Shown piece after piece: positions 16,129 through 24,509 of a stretch of 28,032 bases of DNA. How positions within the stretch are numbered: the first letter of the stretch is position 1; every line of letters starts with the position of its first letter. The notes under the pieces are model-generated. The model did not search any database, was not told the DNA's origin, and saw nothing but the letters and a program-made list of their open reading frames with translations. The position numbers were made by a program, and so were the translations under genes. Source of the DNA: JBFISM01 sp041608535 (lineage in GTDB: Bacteria; Actinomycetota; Acidimicrobiia; Spongiisociales; UBA5794); assembly GCA_041608535.1 (NCBI GenBank), contig JBFISM010000036.1:1-28032 (forward strand), read 5' to 3'.

Positions 16129-17976
16129 GTGGCCACCGCAACCGATGCCGTCGTCGAGCAGGCCCGCAGTTCTGAGCGGGCCATTCTCGGCAATGGCATG
16201 GACCTCATTCGCCGCCAGCTGAGGCGAGCGCCGCAGCAGTTCGCCCTCGGTGGCGTGGGGACGATCCTCTTTGCCGTGATGACGGTCTTGTCGTCGGTGG
16301 TCATCGGCTGGATCACCGACACCGTGCTCATCCCGGCGGTCGCAGCGGGTGAGGTGACACTGGCGGCGCTGGCTGGAGCGGGCCTGGCCCTCATCGGTGT
16401 GTCGCTGTTTCGCGCCGTCGGTATCACCCTGCGCCGTCTCGGTGCGTATGCGGCTCAGTATCGGCTGCAAGCTCGCGACCGCACCGACGTCACCGACCGC
16501 TACCTCGAGCTTCCCGTCGAATGGCATCGCCGTCACCCCACCGGGCAGCTCCTCTCCAATGTCAACGCCGACGTGGAGGCGGCTTCGCACGTCGCCGCTC
16601 CCCTACCGATGGCCTTCGGTGTGGTGGTGATGTTGGCGATCACGACGGCGCTGCTCATCGCAACCGATCCCTTCCTTGCCTTGGTCGGTCTGTTGATCCT
16701 TCCCGCCATCGCCATCACCAACTTTGCGTTCCAGCGCCGGATGCGGGTGGTGGCGGCCGCCGCCCAGCGTCTCCGTGCCGAGGTGTCGGAGATCGCCCAC
16801 GAGTCGTTTGATGCCGCCCTCGTGGTGAAAACGCTCGGGCGCGAGGATGCCGAGGTCGGCAGATTCGGCGAACGATCCGATGACTTGCGCGACGAGATGG
16901 TTGCGCTCGGCCGCCTGCGGGCAGCGTTCGATCCGATCATGGAGGCACTGCCGACGATCGGCATTCTGGCGGTGGTGGTCGTCGGCGCCTGGCGGGTGGA
17001 TCAAGGTCTCATCACCGCCGGCAACCTGGTCACCTTCGCCTACCTGTTCCGCCTGGTGGCGATGCCGATGCGGGTCTTCGCGTGGCTGCTCGGCCAGCTC
17101 CCGGGTGCGATCGTCGGCTGGGAGCGCATCCAGTCTGTGCTCGACACGACGGCAAAGGTCGATTTCGGTCACATCAACCTCACCGCCGAAGGTGGTGCAG
17201 CCACCGACGTCGACGCAATCGGATATCGCTACAGCGACAGCGCCGAGGCAGATCTCGCCGCCACTGCCGACGAGCCCGTCGTTCCCCATGAAGGTGCGCG
17301 CGGGATCGAATCGGTGTCGCTCGACGTGCCCCCGGGAAAGACGGTTGCGCTGGTTGGCCCGACCGGCTCCGGCAAATCCACGATCGCTCAGCTTCTCGTG
17401 CGTCTGTTCGATCCCGACGCCGGCACTATTCGTCTCGATGGCAGCGGTCTCGTCGACCTCGACCACGGCACGCTTGCCCGCACCACGGCACTGGTGTTTC
17501 AAGAGGCTTTTCTCTTCGACGACAGCATCTACGCCAACATCACCCTCGACGAGGACTTCACGCCCGAGCAAGTGGAGGCAGCGGCCCGGCTCGCGCGCGC
17601 ACACGACTTCATCTCGGCGCTGCCCGAGGGGTATGCCACCTTGGTCGGTGAGCGCGGGGCAACGCTCTCCGGAGGTCAGCGACAGCGAGTGGCGCTGGCT
17701 CGTGCGCTCGTGCGCTCGCCCCGCCTACTCGTGCTCGACGACGCCACCTCGGCCGTCGACCCGGCCATCGAGAGCGAGATCCTCGACGGTCTGGCAATGC
17801 TCGATACCACGGTGGTCATCGTGGCGCATCGCCGGTCCTCCATCATGCTTGCGGACGAGGTGATCTTCGTAGAGGACGGGCGGGTCGCCGGCCGCGGCAC
17901 CCACGCCGACCTGTATGCGCGTTTGCCGTCCTACAAGGCCCTGATCGACGCCTACGACGCCGAGGAAGCGGCATGA
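16129..17976 (+). CDS. ABC exporter half-transporter A (canonical signature, altered Walker B)
   Basis: 615 aa. An N-terminal six-helix exporter membrane domain (about 35-320) is fused to an ATPase domain. Walker A GPTGSGKST is at 410-418, Q-loop at LVFQEAFLF, signature LSGGQRQR from 513, Walker B LLVLDDATSAVD. The catalytic Glu is replaced by D538; the H-loop His is present in IVAHRRSS. This is the pattern of the subunit that contributes a normal signature but a degenerate Walker B in heterodimeric exporters such as TM287/288 and BmrCD. Its stop overlaps the partner's ATG (ATGA), ensuring balanced synthesis. Likely drug, lipid or peptide export; substrate unknown. Confidence 0.93.
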   Translation: MATATDAVVEQARSSERAILGNGMDLIRRQLRRAPQQFALGGVGTILFAVMTVLSSVVIGWITDTVLIPAVAAGEVTLAALAGAGLALIGVSLFRAVGITLRRLGAYAAQYRLQARDRTDVTDRYLELPVEWHRRHPTGQLLSNVNADVEAASHVAAPLPMAFGVVVMLAITTALLIATDPFLALVGLLILPAIAITNFAFQRRMRVVAAAAQRLRAEVSEIAHESFDAALVVKTLGREDAEVGRFGERSDDLRDEMVALGRLRAAFDPIMEALPTIGILAVVVVGAWRVDQGLITAGNLVTFAYLFRLVAMPMRVFAWLLGQLPGAIVGWERIQSVLDTTAKVDFGHINLTAEGGAATDVDAIGYRYSDSAEADLAATADEPVVPHEGARGIESVSLDVPPGKTVALVGPTGSGKSTIAQLLVRLFDPDAGTIRLDGSGLVDLDHGTLARTTALVFQEAFLFDDSIYANITLDEDFTPEQVEAAARLARAHDFISALPEGYATLVGERGATLSGGQRQRVALARALVRSPRLLVLDDATSAVDPAIESEILDGLAMLDTTVVIVAHRRSSIMLADEVIFVEDGRVAGRGTHADLYARLPSYKALIDAYDAEEAA

Positions 17977-19811
17977 CCGCAACTGTCGTCGCCGCTCCAG
18001 AGCGAGGCAGGCGCAGTACTGCGCTGCAGACGTTGCGCCGCGGGCTCGCCCTGTCGCCGGAGCTGCGCCGCGGCCTGCCCGGCACGATCGCCCTCGCCCT
18101 CATCTCCACCGCCGGGCGGGTCATCATCCCCGTCGTCATCCAGCAGGTGCTCGACAACGGGCTCACCGACGGCGGCGTGGACATGGACTTCGTGTGGCGC
18201 ATGGTGGCTGTGGCCCTGGTCGCCACAGCCGTCACTGCTCTCGCCACCGGGTTCATGCATCTCCGGCTGGCGCAGGTGTCGGAGACGGCCCTTTCCGGTT
18301 TGCGGGTCCGCGCCTTCCGCCACATCCACGACCTTTCGATGTTGCACCAAGCGTCCGAACAACGGGGAGCGCTGGTGGCGCGCGTCACCTCCGACGTCGA
18401 CCAGATCAGCCGGTTCATGCAATGGGGCGGCATCATGCTGCTGGTGAACGGGGCCCAGGCCATCCTGGCGCTGGCGGTGATGGCGGTCTTCTCGCTGCCG
18501 CTGGCCGCCACCGTGCTGGTGATGGTGCCGGTGATCATGCTCACCATCCGGTGGTTCCAAGCACGACTGGAGCGTGCGTATCTCGAGGTGCGCCGAGCGG
18601 TTGGCCACATGCTGGCCACACTTGCCGAGGTGGTCGTCGGCGCCCCGGTGATCCGTGCCTACGGCGTCGAAGAACGCACCCGCACCAAGTTGGCCGAAGC
18701 GATCGAGGATCACCGCTCCTCGGGGCTGCGGGCCGGCGCCACGTCCTCGGTGTTCTCCGGGGTGGGCGAGCTGTTCTCGTCCATCGTGATCACCGTCGTG
18801 TTGATCGTGGGGACCGTCCTCGCCGTGCAAGGCACCGTGACCGTCGGCACCGTCGTTGGATTTCTGTTTCTGGTGCAGCTCTTCATTCAGCCGATTCAGG
18901 TCTTGGGCGAGGCGGTCAACGAGGCGCAGACAGCTGTGGCCGGATGGCGACGAGTGCTCGATGTACTCGACATTCCGCCGGATGTCGCTGACCCCGGTCC
19001 TGCCGGTGTTGACCTCCCCCATCGCCCGCTCGATGTGCGTTTTCGCCACGTCGCCTTCCGCTACCCGAATCCGGGCGAATCCGCAGCAGACGCGACCGGC
19101 ACCAGAGCGCTGATGGATGTCGATCTCACCATCGCACCGCACACCAAGGTGGCGATCGTCGGCGAGACCGGATCGGGAAAGACGACGTTTGCCAAGCTGT
19201 TGACCCGGCTCATGGACCCGAGCGAAGGAGCGGTCGAATTGGGTGGGGTCGATGTACGTGGAGTGCGGTTCGAATCGCTGCGCGACCGGGTCGTGATGGT
19301 TCCCCAAGAGGGTGCGCTGTTTCGGGGCACGATTGCGGAGAACGTGCAGATGGGCCGCCCCGAGGCGAATCGCAGCGAGCTGTACGCCGCCTTCGTCCGG
19401 CTCGGGCTCGACGATTGGCTCGACGAGCTGGCGGCAGGTCTCGACACCCCGGTTGGCGAGCGCGGCAGCGCCTTGTCCGTGGGCGAGCGGCAGCTCGTCG
19501 CGCTCACCCGGGCTGCCATCGCCGATCCGGAACTGTTGGTTCTCGACGAGGCGACCTCAGCGGTCGATCCCGTAACCGAGGTCCGGATAAGCCGTGCGCT
19601 GCACCAACTCAGCGAGGGTCGTACGGTCGTGACCATCGCCCACCGCCTGTCGACGGCAGAGGCGGCCGATCGTGTGATCGTGTTCGACCACGCCAAGCTC
19701 GTTCAAGACGGCACGCACCGCGAACTCCTCGCGGCAGGCGGCGTCTACGGACGCCTCTACGAGTCGTGGCAACGGGGAACGACCACCGCCGAGACGATGC
19801 CCAGAACCTGA
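17973..19811 (+). CDS. ABC exporter half-transporter B (intact Walker B, altered signature)
   Basis: 612 aa. Exporter membrane domain (about 35-315), then an ATPase with Walker A GETGSGKTT from 397, Q-loop MVPQEGALFRGT, signature LSVGERQ from 501 (Gly to Val and Gln to Glu against LSGGQRQ), Walker B LLVLDEATSAVD with catalytic E526, and H-loop TIAHRLS. Together with subunit A this gives one full ATP site (Walker A/B of B with signature of A) and one degenerate site (Walker A/B of A with signature of B). The ATG overlaps the upstream stop in ATGA. The inner membrane complex is therefore asymmetric by design. Confidence 0.93.
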   Translation: MTATVVAAPERGRRSTALQTLRRGLALSPELRRGLPGTIALALISTAGRVIIPVVIQQVLDNGLTDGGVDMDFVWRMVAVALVATAVTALATGFMHLRLAQVSETALSGLRVRAFRHIHDLSMLHQASEQRGALVARVTSDVDQISRFMQWGGIMLLVNGAQAILALAVMAVFSLPLAATVLVMVPVIMLTIRWFQARLERAYLEVRRAVGHMLATLAEVVVGAPVIRAYGVEERTRTKLAEAIEDHRSSGLRAGATSSVFSGVGELFSSIVITVVLIVGTVLAVQGTVTVGTVVGFLFLVQLFIQPIQVLGEAVNEAQTAVAGWRRVLDVLDIPPDVADPGPAGVDLPHRPLDVRFRHVAFRYPNPGESAADATGTRALMDVDLTIAPHTKVAIVGETGSGKTTFAKLLTRLMDPSEGAVELGGVDVRGVRFESLRDRVVMVPQEGALFRGTIAENVQMGRPEANRSELYAAFVRLGLDDWLDELAAGLDTPVGERGSALSVGERQLVALTRAAIADPELLVLDEATSAVDPVTEVRISRALHQLSEGRTVVTIAHRLSTAEAADRVIVFDHAKLVQDGTHRELLAAGGVYGRLYESWQRGTTTAETMPRT

Positions 19812-19934
19812 CAGCGCCGTCGCACGCCGCAGGCCTGGTCTCGAGAACTGGGTCTAGGCGCGGTCCGCATGTCGGAGTACGTTCCGCGAGGGTGCGGGCT
19901 TCAGCCGGCTTGAACAGAAGAAGGACGGATCAAG

Positions 19935-20186
19935 ATGAAACGTGTCGTCGCACTTCTCGTGGCGGCCCTTCTGATCGGGACGACAGCTCCTGCAGCGGCG
20001 ACGCCGCCGATTGGCGGGTGTCCGCCGCCGTTCGAGCTCTTGCCCAAGACCGCGTTCGGTCCAGGGTTTCAGGACTTCCTCAATGGTGTGGACAAGAACA
20101 GCGACGGCAACATCTGTGCGCAGCCACTGCCCGACGCGTTGCCGTTTCCACCGATCAATTTCTTGGACAACGTCGTGCGCCTCTGA
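19935..20186 (+). CDS. Small secreted protein with a calcium-loop motif
   Basis: 83 aa. ATG preceded by aagaagga 9 nt upstream. The N-terminal signal peptide (MKRVVALLVAALLIGTTAPAA, cut near ATP) gives a mature protein of about 60 residues. DKNSDGNIC resembles an EF-hand or excalibur-type loop (DxNxDGxxC), and two Cys (in GGCPPP and NICAQ) could form a disulfide. I do not recognise a named family. It probably acts outside the cell or at the envelope. A possible terminator hairpin follows the stop. Confidence 0.72.
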   Translation: MKRVVALLVAALLIGTTAPAAATPPIGGCPPPFELLPKTAFGPGFQDFLNGVDKNSDGNICAQPLPDALPFPPINFLDNVVRL

Positions 20187-20219
20187 AGCCCACGGCACAG
20201 CAACCAGATCTGAACCGAG

Positions 20220-20248
20220 GTGACCACACGAGCCTCCTTGGTGGTCAC
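20220..20248 (+). terminator. Possible hairpin terminator after the secreted-protein gene
   Basis: GTGACCAC and GTGGTCAC form an 8-bp stem with a 13-nt loop, 33 nt after the stop at 20186. No U-tract follows. Confidence 0.35.
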
Positions 20249-20350
20249 ACGTCGATAGCCGGATTTCTTCCAGCGTCGTGCCATCGTCGCGCTGCAACGA
20301 CAGAAGCGGCAGTCGGATCGGTGCTCGTTGCTCGGAGTGGGCCGATGGAG

Positions 20351-20365
20351 CTGCACAGGGTGCAG
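20351..20365 (-). terminator. Small hairpin abutting the DUF4404 stop
   Basis: CTGCAC-AGG-GTGCAG, a 6-bp stem with a 3-nt loop, lies directly after the minus-strand stop codon at 20366. There is no T-run, so the assignment is tentative. Confidence 0.3.
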
Positions 20366-20614
20366 TCAGAAACCGGCAGCAGTCAGAGAATCGATGAGCC
20401 GGGCCATGAAGTTGGACAGCTCCGGGTGGGACACCTCGTAACGGAGCGTGGCCTCGCGTAGGCCGTCGACGAAATCGGCGTCGTCGTCCTCCTCGTTGCC
20501 CAGCGCCTCCCGATACTTGCGTACGGCAGTCTGGAGCTCGTCCGCCTCGGGTCCGTCGACGGAATCGAGGTGGGCGTGCAGCTCGTCGAGCTTCTTACGT
20601 ATCTCCTCAGGCAT
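20366..20614 (-). CDS. DUF4404 family protein
   Basis: 82 aa, all-helical. The pattern EEIRKKLDELHAHLDSVDG ... LRYEVSHPELSNFMARLIDSL fits DUF4404, a small helical family of unknown function found in many bacteria. A gggag Shine-Dalgarno precedes the ATG by about 8 nt. There is no signal peptide or membrane segment. It is divergent from the CorC-like gene and converges on the small secreted protein. Confidence 0.82.
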   Translation of the reverse strand: MPEEIRKKLDELHAHLDSVDGPEADELQTAVRKYREALGNEEDDDADFVDGLREATLRYEVSHPELSNFMARLIDSLTAAGF

Positions 20615-20722
20615 TTCACCACTCCCTGACAGCCCCGGACTCTAGATGGTGAGGCCACCCGAAGGCAGCGCTCCGGTCGATCTTCATCCTTTGGCGCTCT
20701 CACCTGCTTGACTCCAGGCCGC

Positions 20723-21964
20723 ATGAATCCGGATACGACGCTCGTCGTCGTCTTCATCGTCGCCTTCGTGATCGCGGTCTTCGTCGCCGCGGCCGAGACG
20801 GCGCTGCTGCGCATGACTCCGGCTCGGGCCGCTGCGCTCGCCGAGTCCCACGGCAAGCGCGCCCAGCGGCTGGTCACACTGACAGACAACCTGCCGCGCG
20901 TGCTCAACACGATCCTGCTCACGGCTCTGCTCGCCCAGGTGACGGCAGCCACAGTGGTCGGTGTGCTCGCCGAACGCTGGTTCGGATCTCTGGGGGTGAC
21001 CATCGCCTCGGTGGCGCTCACCATCGTCCTGTTCATCTACGGCGAGGCCATCCCCAAGACCACAGCGGTCCGCCACTCCGACCGGGTTGCCTTGGCGCTG
21101 GCTCGGCCCGTGAGTGCGCTCGAAGCGATGCTGCGACCTATTGTCTCCGTGCTCGTGTGGGTCGCCGATGCGCAGGCTCCCGGTCAAGGTATTGCGACGT
21201 CGCCGACCGTGACGGAGCGCGAGCTGCGCATATTGGCCGGTCACGCCGCCGACGAAGGCACGATCGACGCGGCCGACCAGCTACTCATCGAACGAGCGTT
21301 TCGCTTTGGAGACCGGCGATGCGACGACATCATGGTGCCACGAACGGACATCGTTGCGGTCGCCGACACCACGAGGATCGGAGAGGCCATCGATGTCGCC
21401 CTCGAGGCGGGCCACCGCCGGCTGCCGGTTTTCACCGACGATCTCGACAACATCAGCGGCATGGTGCGCCTTCGCGATATGGTGGCCATTCCTCCCGAAC
21501 GGCACCACTTGCCTGTGGAGACGGTTGCGATGGAGCCGCTCATCGCACCGGAGACCATGCGGATCGTCGCTCTCCTGCGGGAGATGCAACGCAGTGGTAA
21601 GCACCTCGCCGTGGTCGTCGACGAATACGGTGGAACGGCCGGTATTGCGACCGTGGAGGACGTCGCTGAGGAGCTGCTCGGATCGATCAGCGAAGGGCCC
21701 GCCGGCGATGCGCTCGTGAAGACCGACACCGGCGGGTGGTCGGCGTCGGGTCTGCTTCCGGTCGAAGATCTCGCCGAGGTGCTCGGCGAGGACCTGCCGG
21801 AAGGCGACTGGAACACCGTGGGCGGTCTCGTCCTCTCCCAGCTGGGGCGTCTGCCCCGGGTGGGAGACGAGGTGGACATCGGAAGCCATCGCTACCGGGT
21901 GCAGTCGGTACGAGGGCGGCGGATTCAGCGTCTCGAGGTGACGCGCATTCCTGAGGTGCAATGA
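20723..21964 (+). CDS. CorC/HlyC-family membrane protein (DUF21-CBS-CorC)
   Basis: 413 aa. An N-terminal DUF21/CNNM membrane domain (about 1-140; LVVVFIVAFVIAVFVAAAETALLRM, VALTIVLFIYGEAIPK) precedes two CBS motifs (about 200-320; DDIMVPRTDIVAV, HLAVVVDEYGGTAGIATVEDV) and a CorC_HlyC C-terminal domain (NTVGGLVLSQLGRLPRVGDEV). The family is linked to Mg2+/Co2+ or Na+ transport; annotation as hemolysin is historical. A TTG at 20708 is also possible; ATG 20723 starts just before the first helix. A perfect 10-bp palindrome (21997-22006) follows the gene. Confidence 0.9.
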   Translation: MNPDTTLVVVFIVAFVIAVFVAAAETALLRMTPARAAALAESHGKRAQRLVTLTDNLPRVLNTILLTALLAQVTAATVVGVLAERWFGSLGVTIASVALTIVLFIYGEAIPKTTAVRHSDRVALALARPVSALEAMLRPIVSVLVWVADAQAPGQGIATSPTVTERELRILAGHAADEGTIDAADQLLIERAFRFGDRRCDDIMVPRTDIVAVADTTRIGEAIDVALEAGHRRLPVFTDDLDNISGMVRLRDMVAIPPERHHLPVETVAMEPLIAPETMRIVALLREMQRSGKHLAVVVDEYGGTAGIATVEDVAEELLGSISEGPAGDALVKTDTGGWSASGLLPVEDLAEVLGEDLPEGDWNTVGGLVLSQLGRLPRVGDEVDIGSHRYRVQSVRGRRIQRLEVTRIPEVQ

Positions 21965-21996
21965 CACCACACCGGCGGCTGGTAGAGCACGGCGGC

Positions 21997-22050
21997 CCAC
22001 GCGTGGAGGGCCATTAGACCCTCGCTGGTCTCTGGGACCGTCTAGATACT
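21997..22050 (+). promoter_or_regulatory. Control region of the hydrogenase operon
   Basis: CCACGCGTGG (21997-22006) is a perfect palindrome. AGACC-ctcgct-GGTCT (22016-22031) is a 5-bp inverted repeat covering the expected -35 position. GATACT (22045-22050) is a -10-like box 7 nt before the GTG at 22058, with no Shine-Dalgarno. This looks like a leaderless promoter with an operator-like repeat. Confidence 0.4.
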
Positions 22051-22057
22051 GAGCCAC

Positions 22058-23206
22058 GTGACGGTCAACGCTCCGATTCGTGCCGGGGAGGTACTCGGCA
22101 AGGTCGTAGACCGCAGTCACATCGGCGCTCTTGTGGGTGTGCTCCTGGACCGCGGCTTCACGGTCGCCGGTCCCACAAAGTCCGATGCGGCGATCAGCTA
22201 CGCCGAGATCGACTCGATTGATGATTTGCCCGCCGGATGGACAGATCACCAGGAGCCCGGCACATACCGGCTGGTGCGCCGAGACGACGATGCGCTGTTC
22301 GGGTACGTCGGAGGACAGACGAGCTGGAAGCGCTTTTTGTATCCGCCGCACAGCGAGCTGCTTCACATCCGGCGTCATGACGACGGCTCGCTGGACTTCT
22401 CCGAACCGGCTCCGGAGAACCGACGGTACGCCTTCATCGGCGTTCGCGGGTGCGAGCTGGCCGCCATCGCCATTCAGGACACGGTGTTTCTCGACAGCGG
22501 GTACGTCGACCGTACCTACGAAGCAAAGCGGCGAGACCTCTTCCTGGTGGCGGTCAACTGTGCGGTCGTCGGGGGCACGTGCTTCTGCGCTTCGATGGGG
22601 ACCGGCCCCGAGTGCACTGATGGTTTCGACATCGTGCTCACAGAGGTGATAGACCGACATCGCCACGAGTTCGTATGCCGGTCGGGCACGGTCGCCGGCG
22701 CCGAGGTTCTCGCCCTGCTTCCAGGACGCATCGCCACTGAGGATGACCTGGCCACGGTTGCCGGCATCATCGAGACGAGCGCAGCCAGCATGGGTCGAGA
22801 TCTCGACACCAGGGGGCTGCCCGAGCTTCTGGCAGAACGCCAGGACCATCCCCGCTGGGACGAGGTAGCCACCCGCTGTCTGGCGTGCACCAATTGCACA
22901 CTCGCCTGCCCGACCTGCTTCTGCTCCACAACTGAGGATGTGGCGGCGCTCGACGCCAGTGGCGGCACCCGCAGGCGGCGGTGGGACTCGTGCTTCACCA
23001 TGGACTTCTCCAGCCTGCACGGAGCCCCGGTGCGCCACTCCATCAAGTCCCGCTACCGGCAGTGGCTGACACACAAGCTCTCGGGGTGGCACGAACAGTT
23101 CGGCACCTCGGGATGCGTCGGTTGCGGGCGCTGCATCACATGGTGCCCAGTGGGAATCGACATCACGAAAGAAGCTGCTGCGATCCGACGGGAGGTAGGG
23201 ACGTGA
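22058..23206 (+). CDS. hydB: [NiFe] hydrogenase beta subunit (iron-sulfur electron transfer)
   Basis: 382 aa. C-terminal Cys clusters CLACTNCTLACPTCFC (from C274) and CVGCGRCITWCPVGID (from C353) would bind two [4Fe-4S] clusters, as in sulfhydrogenase/group 3b beta subunits (HydB/ShyB). The N-terminal ~230 residues match the family's Cys-containing domain (GVRGCELAAIAIQD, NCAVVGGTCFC). It relays electrons between the hydrogenase module and the flavin subunit. It is the first gene of the operon; GTG follows a -10-like GATACT. Its stop overlaps the next GTG (GTGA). Cytoplasmic. Confidence 0.92.
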   Translation: MTVNAPIRAGEVLGKVVDRSHIGALVGVLLDRGFTVAGPTKSDAAISYAEIDSIDDLPAGWTDHQEPGTYRLVRRDDDALFGYVGGQTSWKRFLYPPHSELLHIRRHDDGSLDFSEPAPENRRYAFIGVRGCELAAIAIQDTVFLDSGYVDRTYEAKRRDLFLVAVNCAVVGGTCFCASMGTGPECTDGFDIVLTEVIDRHRHEFVCRSGTVAGAEVLALLPGRIATEDDLATVAGIIETSAASMGRDLDTRGLPELLAERQDHPRWDEVATRCLACTNCTLACPTCFCSTTEDVAALDASGGTRRRRWDSCFTMDFSSLHGAPVRHSIKSRYRQWLTHKLSGWHEQFGTSGCVGCGRCITWCPVGIDITKEAAAIRREVGT

Positions 23207-23661
23207 AGCTGATCGAAACCATTGCCGACAGCCGGCTGCTGGCTCATCTCGCAGCCGAAGAGATCGACTTGCTGGCGACGACGGCCCACGAGGCTCGCTA
23301 TTCCGCTGGCGAGGTGATCTTCAACGAGGATGAGGAAGCCAACACGTTCTACATCGTGCGGGAGGGAAAGATCGGGCTCGAGCTCACCAGCCCGAGACGC
23401 CGTCCAATCGTCATCCAGACGCTGGGTCACGGTGACCTGGTCGGTCTGAGCTGGATGTTCCCGCCATACCGCTGGAGCTGGCGGGCGCGGGCCATCGAGG
23501 ACACCAGTGCGGTTGCCTTCGACGCTGTCGCAGTGCGACGCCAGTGCGAGACAGACTCCCACCTCGCGCTCGTAGTGCTCCGCATCGTCGCCGATCAAGC
23601 CGTTGCCAGGCTGCACAGCAGCCGGACGCAGATGCTCGATCTCTACGAGTTTCCGCGATGA
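23203..23661 (+). CDS. CNB-fold protein of the hydrogenase operon
   Basis: 152 aa. GTG start overlapping the beta-subunit stop; its own stop overlaps the next ATG (ATGA). The whole protein is one cyclic-nucleotide-binding fold (ARYSAGEVIFNEDEEANTFYIVREGKIG). The pocket reads GDLVGLSWMFPPYRWSWRARA: the expected Gly-Glu and Arg-Ala/Thr pair are not in place, and an aromatic WMFPPYRWSW block takes their position. It probably does not bind cAMP. Similar WxFPPYRW proteins, as I recall, accompany other hydrogenase or iron-sulfur operons. A role in assembly, redox regulation or as an accessory subunit is possible. No HTH. Confidence 0.85.
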   Translation: MKLIETIADSRLLAHLAAEEIDLLATTAHEARYSAGEVIFNEDEEANTFYIVREGKIGLELTSPRRRPIVIQTLGHGDLVGLSWMFPPYRWSWRARAIEDTSAVAFDAVAVRRQCETDSHLALVVLRIVADQAVARLHSSRTQMLDLYEFPR

Positions 23662-24509
23662 CCGCCCCGGCGGCAGCGCCTCCCATTCGAGAGGAGATGC
23701 TGCCGCTCCCCTACCGTGTCGTCGGCAGCCGTCGCGAGACGCACGACACGGTGACAGTCGAGTTCGCTCCGCAACACGGCGCCCTCGATCACCCCGCACC
23801 CGGACAGTTCACCATGCTGTACGTGTTCGGTATCGGAGAAGTGCCCATCTCGATCGCCGGTTACACGGCCGGGACGGCCGTCATCACCCATTCGGTGCGT
23901 GCCGTTGGAGCGGTCACCGACGCGATCTGCGCATTGGACCGTGGAGCACAGGTGGGACTGCGAGGACCGTACGGCGTCGGCTGGCCCGTGGCGGTCGAGG
24001 GGGGCCGCGACCTCGTGGTGATCGCCGGTGGCATCGGGCTGGCTCCGCTGCGGCCGGTGATCCACCACGTCGTGGAGAACCGACAGACCTACGGTGCGGT
24101 GTCGCTCATCTACGGGGCGCGCACTCCCGACGACGTGCTCTACACCGACGAGTTGCGGGACTGGCGTGGGCGCTTCGACCTCGATGTCGAGGTCACGGTC
24201 GACCGAGCCAGTAACGGGTGGCACGGGGATGTCGGCCTCGTCACCAACCTGCTCGGGCGTATCGCATTTCGGCCCGACCAGACCGTAGCGATGACTTGCG
24301 GACCCGAGATCATGATGAAGGTGGTGGCACGCGATCTCATCGGCCGCGGCGTCGACCCGGATGGGATCGCACTGAGCCTGGAGCGCAACATGAAGTGCGC
24401 CATCGGCTTCTGCGGTCACTGTCAATACGGGCCTGACTTCGTGTGCCGGGATGGGCCGGTGGTCTCCTATGCAGCAGTCCGGGATCGGCTGCGGGTGGAC
24501 GAGCTGTGA
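23658..24509 (+). CDS. hydG: Hydrogenase gamma subunit, FAD/NAD(P) reductase with [2Fe-2S]
   Basis: 283 aa. ATG overlaps the preceding stop in ATGA. FAD-binding barrel (about 15-110; PGQFTMLYVFGIGEVPISIAG), NAD(P)-binding Rossmann region (LVVIAGGIGLAPLRPVI) and a C-terminal [2Fe-2S] site with C247, C252, C255 and C263 (CAIGFCGHCQ ... C). This is the dihydroorotate-dehydrogenase-electron-transfer-like subunit that passes electrons between NAD(P)H and the iron-sulfur chain in group 3b hydrogenases. Its stop overlaps the small-subunit GTG. Whether it prefers NADP or NAD cannot be told by eye. Confidence 0.92.
   Translation: MTAPAAAPPIREEMLPLPYRVVGSRRETHDTVTVEFAPQHGALDHPAPGQFTMLYVFGIGEVPISIAGYTAGTAVITHSVRAVGAVTDAICALDRGAQVGLRGPYGVGWPVAVEGGRDLVVIAGGIGLAPLRPVIHHVVENRQTYGAVSLIYGARTPDDVLYTDELRDWRGRFDLDVEVTVDRASNGWHGDVGLVTNLLGRIAFRPDQTVAMTCGPEIMMKVVARDLIGRGVDPDGIALSLERNMKCAIGFCGHCQYGPDFVCRDGPVVSYAAVRDRLRVDEL

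Noticed and set aside
21281..23092. 603-codon minus-strand open frame
   Set aside because: Opposite the CorC-like and HydB genes, both with full domain motifs; the frame is a shadow of high-GC coding sequence.
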